From NCBI GenBank assembly GCA_025463925.1, contig JAODBK010000102.1:1-40966 (forward strand): 40,966 bases of DNA, written 5' to 3'. The notes beneath the pieces are model-generated. The model was not told where the DNA came from, searched no databases, and saw nothing but the letters and a program-made list of their open reading frames with translations. A program made the position numbers and the translations under genes. This document shows, one piece after another, positions 1 through 8,406 of the stretch; position 1 is the stretch's first letter; each line of letters starts with the position of its first letter. Source of the stretch: Acidimicrobiales bacterium. Lineage in GTDB: Bacteria; Actinomycetota; Acidimicrobiia; Acidimicrobiales; AC-14.

Positions 1-2
1 CG

Positions 3-749
3 AATGCCGCGCCGTGGGGCGCGGTCATCGCGGCCGTGGCCACCGCGCTGGCGGTCGTCACGCCGACGGTGATGCACGCGCGCGCCTCGTCGCACCACAT
101 GCCGCCGTTCGCGCAGGAGTACGCCGACAACGTGTTCAAGTCGCTTCCGAAGAACGCGGTGCTCATCACCTGGAACACCCAACGCTCGTTCCCGTTGCTG
201 GCGACGCAGGCCGAAGGCCACCGCACCGATGTCACCCTGGTGTTCGGCCAGCAGATCGTGCGCCCGTGGTACCGACGCGAGCTGAGCCGCCGGCTCGGCA
301 TGAAGCTCACCGCCACGCCGGGCGGCGACTGGTTCCACGAGATGGCCGACGTCGCGCACAAGTTGCAGAGCACGCGGCCGGTGTACTTCGACATCAACGC
401 CGCCATCCTCACCCGCCAGCTCGTCGGTTACCGCGAGCTCGGCCTCGTCGCCGAGTTGGCCGACGGCACCGGCCCGCAGAAGCCCGACCTGGCGCGATGG
501 CGGCAGCTGGTCGACAGCTACGCGACGTCCGGGCTGAACAACGGCAAGGCGCGGCGGGCATGGCCCAACGCCGGCATGCTCGTGGTGTACGGATACGCCC
601 ACGCCGACCTCGCCGCCTGGTTGTCCGACACCGACAAGGAGGCAGCCAAGCAGGAGGTGCTGAAGGCGTTGCGGGTCGACCCCAAGAACGAGGTCGGCCG
701 GTCGCAGGCGCAGAAGCTCGGCATCACCCGCGCCAACGCCAAGCCTTGA
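3..749 (+). CDS. C-terminal part of a DUF2723-like membrane protein (5'-truncated by window edge)
   Basis: The frame is open from the window edge, so the gene begins upstream; 248 residues are visible. A hydrophobic segment (about residues 6-22) is followed by a soluble domain. That domain contains an SLPKNAVLITWNTQRSFPLL stretch and then RTDVTLV, the pattern seen after the membrane part of DUF2723 proteins (multi-spanning, related to protein O-mannosyltransferases). The end has a TPR-like helical look. The likely role is a membrane glycosyltransferase or glycan-related protein in the same locus as the GT2 genes that follow. The last 26 bp overlap the end of the convergent GT2 gene. Family assignment is from the C-terminal part only. 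Confidence 0.6.
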   Translation, partial: NAAPWGAVIAAVATALAVVTPTVMHARASSHHMPPFAQEYADNVFKSLPKNAVLITWNTQRSFPLLATQAEGHRTDVTLVFGQQIVRPWYRRELSRRLGMKLTATPGGDWFHEMADVAHKLQSTRPVYFDINAAILTRQLVGYRELGLVAELADGTGPQKPDLARWRQLVDSYATSGLNNGKARRAWPNAGMLVVYGYAHADLAAWLSDTDKEAAKQEVLKALRVDPKNEVGRSQAQKLGITRANAKP

Positions 750-1644
750 CGGGCGACCGGCGCCCTCGACCTTCGCTGATCAACCCGGCGGCCCAGGCCG
801 TCAAGCCGGCGACGACGACCGGCGACAACGCCAGTGCCCATGGCAACGTGCCGGGCGTCCATGCGGCGACGCGCGCGTACAGCGACACGACCCGGCCGGC
901 CGCCGCGACCGGCGCCAGCGCCGGCGAGCGCACCAGCACGCCGCCCTTGTAGTACGGCGTCCGCCGGATCAAGCGGGCGGTGAAACGGCCGAACTCGTAC
1001 TGGTGGCGAAGGACGGCGCGCAGGCCGGTGCGGTTCATGTGCGTGACCGTGGCGTCACCGGCGAACCGGAACGCACCCTCGCGGCGGGCCAGCACCGTGA
1101 ACAGGGTGTCCTCACCGCCGTCCATGTCCTCGGGAAAAGGACCGAAGCGGTCCCAGCCGTCGCGCGTCACGAGCATGTTCACCGTCGCGCCGTGCCACGC
1201 GGTGGCTGCCGGCCGGGCCGGGTGCAGGTCGAGGAACTGGATGAGGTACTCGGCGGTGCCAGCGGCGCTGCGCGGTGTCCCGTTGCGCACCCCGCCGGCC
1301 ACGCAGGCCGAGTCGCCGGCCGCGGCCAGCAGCCGCGGCAACCAGTCGGGCGCCGGGACGGCATCGGCGTCGGTGAACGCCAGCGCGCGACCGGTCGACG
1401 CGTCGACGCCGCGATTGCGGGCCGCAGCCGCTCCGACCCGAGGCACCGCCGTGATCAACCGGACGCGCCGGTCGGCCAACGGGCCGGACGCCGCCGGCAG
1501 GTCGGCCTCGTGGTCCGCGCTGGCGACGACGACGACTTCGACGCCGCCGGTCACCGGCTGGGCGAGCACCGCGGCGACGCAGTCGGACAACGTCGCCGGC
1601 GCCCGGTATGCCGGAATGACGACGCTGACGGCCGGGGACGTCAC
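724..1644 (-). CDS. GT2-family glycosyltransferase with C-terminal membrane segment
   Basis: 306 residues. The N-terminus SVVIPAYRAPATL, a DAD metal/nucleotide motif in FTDADAVPAPDW and a GEDTLF motif are those of inverting GT-A family 2 transferases. The C-terminal 70 residues contain hydrophobic helices, so the enzyme is probably membrane-attached on the cytoplasmic side. The GTG start at 1644 was chosen because it forms a GTGA overlap with the stop of the upstream sulfotransferase and begins exactly at the conserved first strand. Donor and acceptor are unknown. It is the third gene of a GT2, sulfotransferase, GT2 operon. Its end runs 26 bp into the opposing DUF2723-like gene. Confidence 0.88.
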   Translation of the reverse strand: MTSPAVSVVIPAYRAPATLSDCVAAVLAQPVTGGVEVVVVASADHEADLPAASGPLADRRVRLITAVPRVGAAAARNRGVDASTGRALAFTDADAVPAPDWLPRLLAAAGDSACVAGGVRNGTPRSAAGTAEYLIQFLDLHPARPAATAWHGATVNMLVTRDGWDRFGPFPEDMDGGEDTLFTVLARREGAFRFAGDATVTHMNRTGLRAVLRHQYEFGRFTARLIRRTPYYKGGVLVRSPALAPVAAAGRVVSLYARVAAWTPGTLPWALALSPVVVAGLTAWAAGLISEGRGRRSPVKAWRWRG

Positions 1645-2579
1645 CGCCGAGCGAGCCGGCGCAACGCCGGGCCGAGCGCCGGCGCGACGCTGCCGATCCA
1701 CCAGTCACGCCCCTCGCTCAATCGGTACCGCGCCACCGCGGCGCGCGCCGCGAGCGTCGGCCGCGCGGTGACGCGCTGGTAGCCGCTGGCGTCGAGCAGC
1801 GGGCCGGCGATCGCTTCGACGGTCGCCACGTCGTCACGCGACATCTCGTCCTGCCATCGCCGGGCATCGGTCTGCAGTGCCTCGCGCGACCGGGCGTGAT
1901 GCGGATCGGGCAACGCGCCGTCGCGGTAGTCGAGCATGCCGGGCTCGAACGCGAGACCGGTGAGGTCGCAGATCCGTCGCAGCTCGGCCTCGGGCTCGGC
2001 GACGAGCCGCTCGTACCGCACCTCGAGGTAGCGGGGCCCGAGGGTGACCGCGGCCCGCCGGGCCGCGCCCACGTGCTCGACCCACCGGTGGGCGGCACCG
2101 GCGACGCCCCGGAAGTTCCATGATTGCAAGGCCAGTGACATCGCCACCTCGCGCGGATCGCGCACGATGTGCACGAACCGGCTCTGCGGGAAGCGGTCGC
2201 CCAGCCAGTCGAAGTACAAGGCGTTGTCGGTGGTCTTGTCGCCGGCGTGGGCCTTGCCCTGGTGCTCGGCGTACGCCGCGAACATGGCTCGCAGGAGATC
2301 GGCGTAGTCGGCCGGACGGTCACGGTCGAGCACCCGGTCGACGGCCGCGGCATCGAGGCCCCAGTGGCGGAAGAACCGGTTGGTGCGGATCACGTGCCAC
2401 GCCAGGTCGACGTCGTCGGCGTAGCCCCACTGGCTGATGCGGCGCCGCACCGAGTGCACGAAGAAGCTCTCGTCCGGGACGGCGAGATCCGGATGGGCGT
2501 CGAGCATGTTGCGCAGCAGCGTGGTGCCCGAACGGGGCGTGCCGCCGACGAACACGAGGGGATCGGGCCAACCGCCCAT
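1641..2579 (-). CDS. Sulfotransferase family protein
   Basis: 312 residues. The 5'-phosphosulfate-binding loop GTPRSGTTLLRNML lies near residue 13, and the 3'-phosphate-binding element RDPREVAMSL follows in mid-protein. Both are diagnostic of PAPS-dependent sulfotransferases (Sulfotransfer_1/3). The predicted reaction is transfer of sulfate from PAPS to a hydroxyl or amino group of the glycan or its lipid carrier. The ATG at 2579 shares one base with the stop of the upstream GT2 (TGATG), which fixes the start. A longer frame upstream is out-of-phase translation of that GT2 gene. This gene and the one at 10837 are two separate sulfotransferases in one glycan locus. Confidence 0.9.
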   Translation of the reverse strand: MGGWPDPLVFVGGTPRSGTTLLRNMLDAHPDLAVPDESFFVHSVRRRISQWGYADDVDLAWHVIRTNRFFRHWGLDAAAVDRVLDRDRPADYADLLRAMFAAYAEHQGKAHAGDKTTDNALYFDWLGDRFPQSRFVHIVRDPREVAMSLALQSWNFRGVAGAAHRWVEHVGAARRAAVTLGPRYLEVRYERLVAEPEAELRRICDLTGLAFEPGMLDYRDGALPDPHHARSREALQTDARRWQDEMSRDDVATVEAIAGPLLDASGYQRVTARPTLAARAAVARYRLSEGRDWWIGSVAPALGPALRRLARR

Positions 2580-3982
2580 CAGGCCGCTCCGAGCTCCGAC
2601 GCCATTCGATCGGCGACGTCGGCCGGTCGGCGCAGGAGCTCGGTGAGCTCGACACCACCGAGGTCGACGACGCGCACCTCGGGCAGGCGGGCAGCGAGCG
2701 CGTCCGCGGCCCGCCGGTCGGCCGAGACGATGGCGTAGCGAGTCGACGCGTGGAGCCATGCGTGCACGCGGTGCAGGTCGACGAAGGCCGCGCCCCACGA
2801 ACGCGGCCGCTCGCGCTCCAGCCGGCGAGCCGCGAGATCGGCCGGCAGATCCCATCCGGACGCCGCGGCGCGTCGGGCCAGCCACAACGACCACGGCGCC
2901 GGATCGTCCCAACGATCGAGGGCCTGGTACTCGAGGCCGTTGGGCGCGGCGATCATCCCGGCGCGCGCCGCCGCGACCGTCGCCAGTGCCCGCAACCGCA
3001 GCCCGGTCGCGCCGGTGATGATGGCGACGGGGTCGCCCGGAAGTGGCGTGGCCCGCGCCGCCGCGGTCGCGCTCGCCGGATCGATCACCGCGGGCGCCGG
3101 CCGCCAGCCGGTGAGGACGTCCAGTCGGCCGGCCGCTTCGCCGACGCGCCGGGCCGCGGTGACGGCGGCGTCGAGCAGCGGCGTCACGAGGGCGTCGCCT
3201 CCGGGCGGGCGCCCGAGGGCCGCGGTCGCCGACGAGTGCGCCAGCACGGTGAGCGGGCCACGCCGGTCGGCGCGCTGCACCGCGCCCTGGAACGGAAACC
3301 ACTGGTACTTCCAGCGCATCAACGGCGCGGCGCGCGCGTCGCGTGCCTGCTGGCGCAGCAGGCCCACGAGCGTGTCACGCGGCGCGTGCTCGACGACCGC
3401 CCGGTCGGTGATCGCGAACGGGTGGCCGGCGAGCTGCGCGCGGAAGCAGAAGTCGGCGTCCTCGCGCGCCGCGAGCCGCTCGTCGAGGCCGCCGAGGTCC
3501 CGGAACACGTCGGCGCGCACCGCCAGGTTCGCCGTCATGCCGCACGGCAGGAACCCGTTCTTGCCACTGGTGTCGGGCGCGGGGCGGCGCTCGGCCGCGA
3601 AGCGGACCACGGCGGAGCGACCGGGCGCGGCCGGCGGCTCGATCTGCCCGGCCACCACCGCGGCGCCTCCGGCCAGCGCGTCGAGCAGGGCGGCGGCCCA
3701 ACCGGGCCGGGCCACCGCGTCGGCGTCGAGGAAGGCCAGCACGTCGCCCGTCGCCCGGGCGGCGCCGGCGTTGCGCGCCCGCGACGGGCCGCCACTCGTC
3801 TCGAGCCGCGTCACCGCGGCACCAGCAACGGTGGCCAGCGCCGACGTCTCGTCGTCGGACCCGTCGTCCACGACGATCACCTCGCCGACGACCGCGCCCT
3901 GTGCTCTCGCGCTGGCGACGCAGGGACCGATGGTGCGAGCGGCGTTGCGAGCGGCGACCACCACCGAGACGGTCGACCCCAC
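2579..3982 (-). CDS. GT2 glycosyltransferase fused to an unrecognised C-terminal domain
   Basis: 467 residues, well above a plain GT2. Residues 1 to about 240 are a standard GT-A domain: SVVVAARNAARTI, IVVDDGSDDETS, SGGPSRARNAGAARA and the DAD motif in FLDADAVARPGW. About 220 residues follow that I do not recognise. They contain a DPVAIITGATGLRLRAL strand-turn-helix, a Trp-rich middle and an alternating alpha/beta end (YAIVSADRRAADALAA). The GTG start lies 6 nt after a TAGAGT hexamer that suits a leaderless transcript. It is the first gene of a three-gene minus-strand operon and is divergent from the GT2 at 4002. The tail could be a second transferase or a binding domain. Confidence 0.85.
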   Translation of the reverse strand: MGSTVSVVVAARNAARTIGPCVASARAQGAVVGEVIVVDDGSDDETSALATVAGAAVTRLETSGGPSRARNAGAARATGDVLAFLDADAVARPGWAAALLDALAGGAAVVAGQIEPPAAPGRSAVVRFAAERRPAPDTSGKNGFLPCGMTANLAVRADVFRDLGGLDERLAAREDADFCFRAQLAGHPFAITDRAVVEHAPRDTLVGLLRQQARDARAAPLMRWKYQWFPFQGAVQRADRRGPLTVLAHSSATAALGRPPGGDALVTPLLDAAVTAARRVGEAAGRLDVLTGWRPAPAVIDPASATAAARATPLPGDPVAIITGATGLRLRALATVAAARAGMIAAPNGLEYQALDRWDDPAPWSLWLARRAAASGWDLPADLAARRLERERPRSWGAAFVDLHRVHAWLHASTRYAIVSADRRAADALAARLPEVRVVDLGGVELTELLRRPADVADRMASELGAA

Positions 3983-3987
3983 CGCCG

Positions 3988-3993
3988 TACTCT
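3988..3993 (+). promoter_or_regulatory. -10 element TACTCT for the GT2 at 4002
   Basis: TACTCT lies 8 nt before the GTG start. The same few bases give TAGAGT on the opposite strand, so one AT-rich core appears to serve both directions within a 19-bp intergenic gap. Confidence 0.55.
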
Positions 3994-3994
3994 A
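3989..3994 (-). promoter_or_regulatory. -10 element TAGAGT for the GT2 at 3982
   Basis: TAGAGT lies 6 nt before the GTG start, fitting the actinobacterial TANNNT -10 of a leaderless transcript. It overlaps the -10 of the divergent gene on the other strand. Confidence 0.55.
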
Positions 3995-4001
3995 GGCGGC
4001 C

Positions 4002-4853
4002 GTGCCCGACCTCAGTGTCGTCATCCCCGTGCGCAACGCCGCCGACACCCTCGGCGATCAGCTCGCGGCATTGGCCGAACAGGCCGGTGACGTCGACTGG
4101 GAGCTCGTGGTCGCCGACAACGGCAGCACCGACGCCAGTCGGGCTGTCGCCGGCGCCTGGCAGGACCGCCTCCCGCTCGTCCTCGTCGACGCGTCGTCGG
4201 TGCCCGGCGCCGGTCCGGCGAAGAACATCGGCGCGGCTGCCGCCCGCGCCGACCGGCTGGCGTTCATCGACGCCGACGACATCGTCGCGCCCGGCTACCT
4301 GTCAGCCATGTGCCGGGCACTGGGGCAGCATCCCCTCGTGGCCGGCGCGGTCGACGCCGAGCGCCTCAACCGCCCCGAGCACGTGGCGGCGCGTGGCCTG
4401 CGAGCGCGCGACCGGCCGCCGCGCGCGCATCGCTTCATGGAATACGCGATGGGGTGCAACACCGGCGCGCGGCGCGAGGTGTTCGTCGCGGTGAGCGGCT
4501 TCCGGCCCTACGTCTCGGCGCACGACGTCGACTTCAGCTGGCGCGCGCAGCTCGCCGGATACCCGCTGGCATTCGAGGCCGGCGCGCTCGTCCACTACCG
4601 GCTGCGGGACACGCCGCGCGGCGCCTGGCACCAGGGGCTCTCGTACCGCGACGGGCCGGCGCTCTTCCGCGCCTTCCGGCACCAGGGCATGCCCCGCAGC
4701 TCGTTCCGCGACGCCGCCGGCGACGCCGTCTGGCTCCTCGCGCACGTGCCGGCGCTCCGCGATCCCGACGTGCGCTACGCCTGGGCGTACAAGGCCGGGA
4801 TCCGCGCCGCCCGGATCTCCGAGTCGGTGCGGCAGCGCGCGATCTTCCTGTGA
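4002..4853 (+). CDS. GT2-family glycosyltransferase
   Basis: 283 residues. The N-terminal LSVVIPVRNAADTL, VVADNGSTDASR, GPAKNIGAAAARADRLAFIDADD (DAD motif) and the acidic HDVDFSWRAQL region are those of GT-A family 2 enzymes. No convincing transmembrane helix is visible, so it is probably cytosolic. The GTG start is 19 bp from the divergent GT2 start and follows a TACTCT hexamer; an upstream ribosome binding site is lacking, consistent with leaderless translation. Sugar specificity cannot be read. It is one of three GT2 genes next to the glycan ABC exporter on this strand. Confidence 0.88.
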   Translation: MPDLSVVIPVRNAADTLGDQLAALAEQAGDVDWELVVADNGSTDASRAVAGAWQDRLPLVLVDASSVPGAGPAKNIGAAAARADRLAFIDADDIVAPGYLSAMCRALGQHPLVAGAVDAERLNRPEHVAARGLRARDRPPRAHRFMEYAMGCNTGARREVFVAVSGFRPYVSAHDVDFSWRAQLAGYPLAFEAGALVHYRLRDTPRGAWHQGLSYRDGPALFRAFRHQGMPRSSFRDAAGDAVWLLAHVPALRDPDVRYAWAYKAGIRAARISESVRQRAIFL

Positions 4854-4895
4854 CCGGGCGCTGAGCGGGTTCCCGGGCCGGTGGGGCCGCCCGAT

Positions 4896-4901
4896 TAGAA
4901 T
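4896..4901 (+). promoter_or_regulatory. -10 element TAGAAT for the GT2/ABC-exporter operon
   Basis: TAGAAT ends 6 nt before the GTG at 4908. It is the best match to a TANNNT consensus in the 54-bp gap and probably drives the GT2, permease, ATPase and GT2 run as a leaderless mRNA. Confidence 0.6.
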
Positions 4902-4907
4902 GCCGTC

Positions 4908-5963
4908 GTGCCGGACCCCCTCCTCAGCGTCTGCATCATCACGCGCGGGCCGAGCCGGCTGCTCGAGGAGTGCCTGGTGAGCCTGCGGCGCCAGGTCGAC
5001 GCGCCATCGTTCGAGGTCCTCGTGTGCTCCAACGGCGGGCCCGACGCCGCCACCGCGGTCCACCGTGTGCTTCCCGATGCCGTCGTCGGTGTGCTGGATC
5101 ACCGCCCGCTCGGCTCGGCGCGCAACGCGGTGATCGAGCGGGCCCGGGGCGACTGGCTGGTGTTCCTCGACGACGACGTCACCGTCCAGCCGCACCTGCT
5201 CGGCCGCTTGGCCGAGCTGGCCGCCGAGCACCCCGATGCCACGGTGCTGGGCGGGCCCAACGAGACGCCGGGCGGGAGCACCGCGTTCCAGGTCACCCAA
5301 GGCGCGGTCCTCGCGTCGATCGTCACGTCGGGCCCGGTGCGCCGGCGGTACGGCCGCCACCCCGCGGGGGGCGCCGACGAGCGCTACTTCACGCTGTGCA
5401 ACCTGGCGGTGCGCCGCGACGCGATGCAGCCGTTCCCCGACGACCTCCTCGGCGCGGAGGAGAACGCGGTGCTCGTGCAGATGAGCCGGCGCGGCTTTCG
5501 CATGCACTACGACCCGACGCTCGTCGCGTTCCACGAGCGGCGCCCGACGCTCCGGACGTTCGCCCGGCAGATGTTCAAGTACGGCCGGGGGCGCGGCCAG
5601 TTCATGCGCAAGGACCCGGCGTCGGCGCGCGCCGCGTACCTCGCGCCGGCCGCCCTGCTGGCCTACGCGCTGGCGGCGCCGCTCCTCGTCATCGAGCTCG
5701 GTCCGCTCGCGCTGCTGCCGATGGCGTTGTACGCCGGCGTGGTCGCGGCCGCGGCCGCGGTGATCGGCTGGAACCTCCACCGTTCCCTGCGCTGCGGCCT
5801 GCTGGCGGCGTTGCTGATCGTCGTGACCCATGTCTGGTACGGCGCCGGCACCGTCGTCGGCGTCCTGGATCGTCGCCGCCGGCGCCGCCGGCGGCGCACT
5901 CGCCCGGCCCGCTGGTCGGACGCGCCGGCCGACGACGTGACGGTCGCGTCGGCCGACCGATGA
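4908..5963 (+). CDS. GT2-family glycosyltransferase with C-terminal membrane helices
   Basis: 351 residues. LLSVCIITRGPSRLLEECL, GSARNAVIERARGDWLVFLDDD (DDD metal-binding motif) and an AEENAVLVQM acidic motif define a GT-A family 2 domain of about 230 residues. Two or three hydrophobic helices (around residues 245-310) follow, then a very basic tail (RRRRRRRRRTRPARW) that should stay in the cytoplasm. The GTG start lies 6 nt after TAGAAT. Its stop overlaps the ABC permease start (ATGA), so transfer and export steps are translationally coupled. Donor and acceptor are unknown. Confidence 0.88.
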   Translation: MPDPLLSVCIITRGPSRLLEECLVSLRRQVDAPSFEVLVCSNGGPDAATAVHRVLPDAVVGVLDHRPLGSARNAVIERARGDWLVFLDDDVTVQPHLLGRLAELAAEHPDATVLGGPNETPGGSTAFQVTQGAVLASIVTSGPVRRRYGRHPAGGADERYFTLCNLAVRRDAMQPFPDDLLGAEENAVLVQMSRRGFRMHYDPTLVAFHERRPTLRTFARQMFKYGRGRGQFMRKDPASARAAYLAPAALLAYALAAPLLVIELGPLALLPMALYAGVVAAAAAVIGWNLHRSLRCGLLAALLIVVTHVWYGAGTVVGVLDRRRRRRRRRTRPARWSDAPADDVTVASADR

Positions 5964-6729
5964 CGGGCCGGGGCAAGCGCCGGACGTCCGAGCTGTGGTG
6001 GACGCTGGTGGAGCGGCAGATCCGCCTCCGGGCCAAGCGCACGCTCTTCGGCGCGCTCTGGCCGGCGTTCTCGCCGTTCCTCCTCCTCGCCCTCTACGTG
6101 TTCGTGTTCCACAGCGTCTTTCGCGTTCCGGTGCGGCGCTACCCCGTCTACCTCTTCGCCGGGCTGCTCCCGTGGACGTTCCTCGCGCAGACGCTGGCCC
6201 AGGGACCGACCGCGATCTCCAACGACCCGGACCTCGTGCGGCGCGCCCCGTTCCGGTACGAGATCCTGCCGCTGTCGCTCGTCGGCGTCATGGCGGTGTA
6301 CTTCATCGCCACGCTGGCCATGTTCGTCGCGTACCTGGCCATCCAGGGCGAGCTGGTGTGGAAGATGCTGCTCGTCCTCCCGCTCCCGGTGATCGCGCTG
6401 TCGCTCTTCATCGGCGGCGTCGTGATGATCCTGTCGATCGTCGACGTCTACACGCGCGACGTCCGCCTGGTGCTCGGCAACATCATCACGGTGTGGTTCT
6501 TCCTGGTGCCGATCGTGTACCGGCCGGCGATGGCCAAGGGCGCGGTCCGGAGCCTGCGCCGCGTCGATCCCATGAACATGCTGGTCGGCGTGTTCCGCGA
6601 CGTCCTCTACCAGGGCCACCTGTCGCGGCCACTCAACACCGTGCTGATCCTCGGCATCTGCGCGGTGTTCTTCGCGGTCTGCCTCGCCGTCTTCCGCCAC
6701 TTCGCGGTGAACCTGCCGCGGGACGTGTG

Positions 6730-6730
<1 letters not shown>
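5960..6730 (+). CDS. ABC-2 type polysaccharide/polyol-phosphate export permease (Wzm/TagG-like)
   Basis: 256 residues with six predicted transmembrane segments, an N-terminal cytoplasmic amphipathic stretch (ELWWTLVERQIRLRAKRTLFGALWPAFSPFL) and a YLFAGLLPWTFL motif, all typical of ABC-2 permeases exporting O-antigen, teichoic acid or capsule. The ATG at 5960 overlaps the stop of the GT2 (ATGA), and the gene's own stop overlaps the ATPase start (TGATG). It should pair with that ATPase to move an undecaprenyl-linked glycan across the inner membrane. Family and pairing are clear; the substrate is inferred from context. Confidence 0.9.
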
Positions 6731-7488
<758 letters not shown>

Positions 7489-7497
7489 GAGATCGCG

Positions 7498-8400
7498 ATG
7501 GATGAGCCGGCCGTCGACGTCAGCATCGTGCTTCCCGTGTACAACGAACGGGGCCACCTGCAGGACGAGATCGATCGCATCCGCGGGGCCATGGAGGCGT
7601 CGCCCTACTCGTTCGAGATCATCGTCGTCGACGACGGATCGACCGACGGCTCGAGCGAGACGTTGCTCAACGTGGCCGGCATCCGGCTCATCCGCTTCGC
7701 CCGCAACCGGGGCACCGGCTCGGCCCGCAAGGCCGGCACCCGCGCCGCCCGGGGCCGGGTCGTGGTGTGGACCGACGTCGACATGACGTATCCCAACGCC
7801 GAGATCCCGCGGCTCGTCAAGGAGCTCGAGGGCCACGACCAGGTCGTCGGCGCCCGGACGTCCGAGCAGGGAACCGCCAAGGCCCTGCGGGTGCCGGCCA
7901 AGTGGTTCATCCGCCGGCTGGCCGCCTACCTCACCGACACCGACATCCCCGATCTCAACTCCGGGCTGCGGGCGTTCCGGCGCGACGTCGCCCTCCAGTT
8001 CCTGCACCTGTTGCCGGCCGGGTTCTCGTGCGTCACGACGATGACGATGACGTTCCTCGCCAACGGGTACTCGGTGAAGTTCGTGCCGATCGACTACGCC
8101 GAGCGGGCCGGGCACTCCAAGTTCCACTGGTGGGCCGACACCCGCCGGTATCTCCGCCAGGTCGTCCGCATGGTGCTGCTCTACAACCCGCTGAAGGTGT
8201 TCATGCCGATCGGCATCACGCTGCTCGGCGTCGGCGCGGTGAAGCTCGGCTACGACCTGGTCGGCAAGGACTTCCGCGTCGCGACCAACACGATCGTCCT
8301 GCTGTTCACCGCGCTGCTCGTCATGGCCATCGGCCTGCTCTCCGACGCCATGGTGCAGCTCACCAAGCCCCGCGACGAGGTCGACCCCGCGCAGCTGTAG
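7498..8400 (+). CDS. Polyprenyl-phosphate glycosyltransferase (DPM1/GtrB-like GT2)
   Basis: 300 residues. VDVSIVLPVYNERGHL, EIIVVDDGSTDGSSE, GTGSARKAGTRAARGRVVVWTDVDMTYPN (DVD in the metal site) and DLNSGLRAFRRD are close to polyprenyl-phosphate mannosyl/glucosyltransferases. Two C-terminal hydrophobic helices (about residues 235-285) resemble the GtrB/ArnC membrane anchor. The expected product is a polyprenyl-phosphate sugar, the donor for membrane GT-C enzymes such as the one encoded convergently at 8407. The ATG follows the ABC ATPase by 9 nt, with a GAGAG stretch as a weak ribosome site. The sugar is not determinable. Confidence 0.88.
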   Translation: MDEPAVDVSIVLPVYNERGHLQDEIDRIRGAMEASPYSFEIIVVDDGSTDGSSETLLNVAGIRLIRFARNRGTGSARKAGTRAARGRVVVWTDVDMTYPNAEIPRLVKELEGHDQVVGARTSEQGTAKALRVPAKWFIRRLAAYLTDTDIPDLNSGLRAFRRDVALQFLHLLPAGFSCVTTMTMTFLANGYSVKFVPIDYAERAGHSKFHWWADTRRYLRQVVRMVLLYNPLKVFMPIGITLLGVGAVKLGYDLVGKDFRVATNTIVLLFTALLVMAIGLLSDAMVQLTKPRDEVDPAQL

Positions 8401-8406
8401 TTGTTG

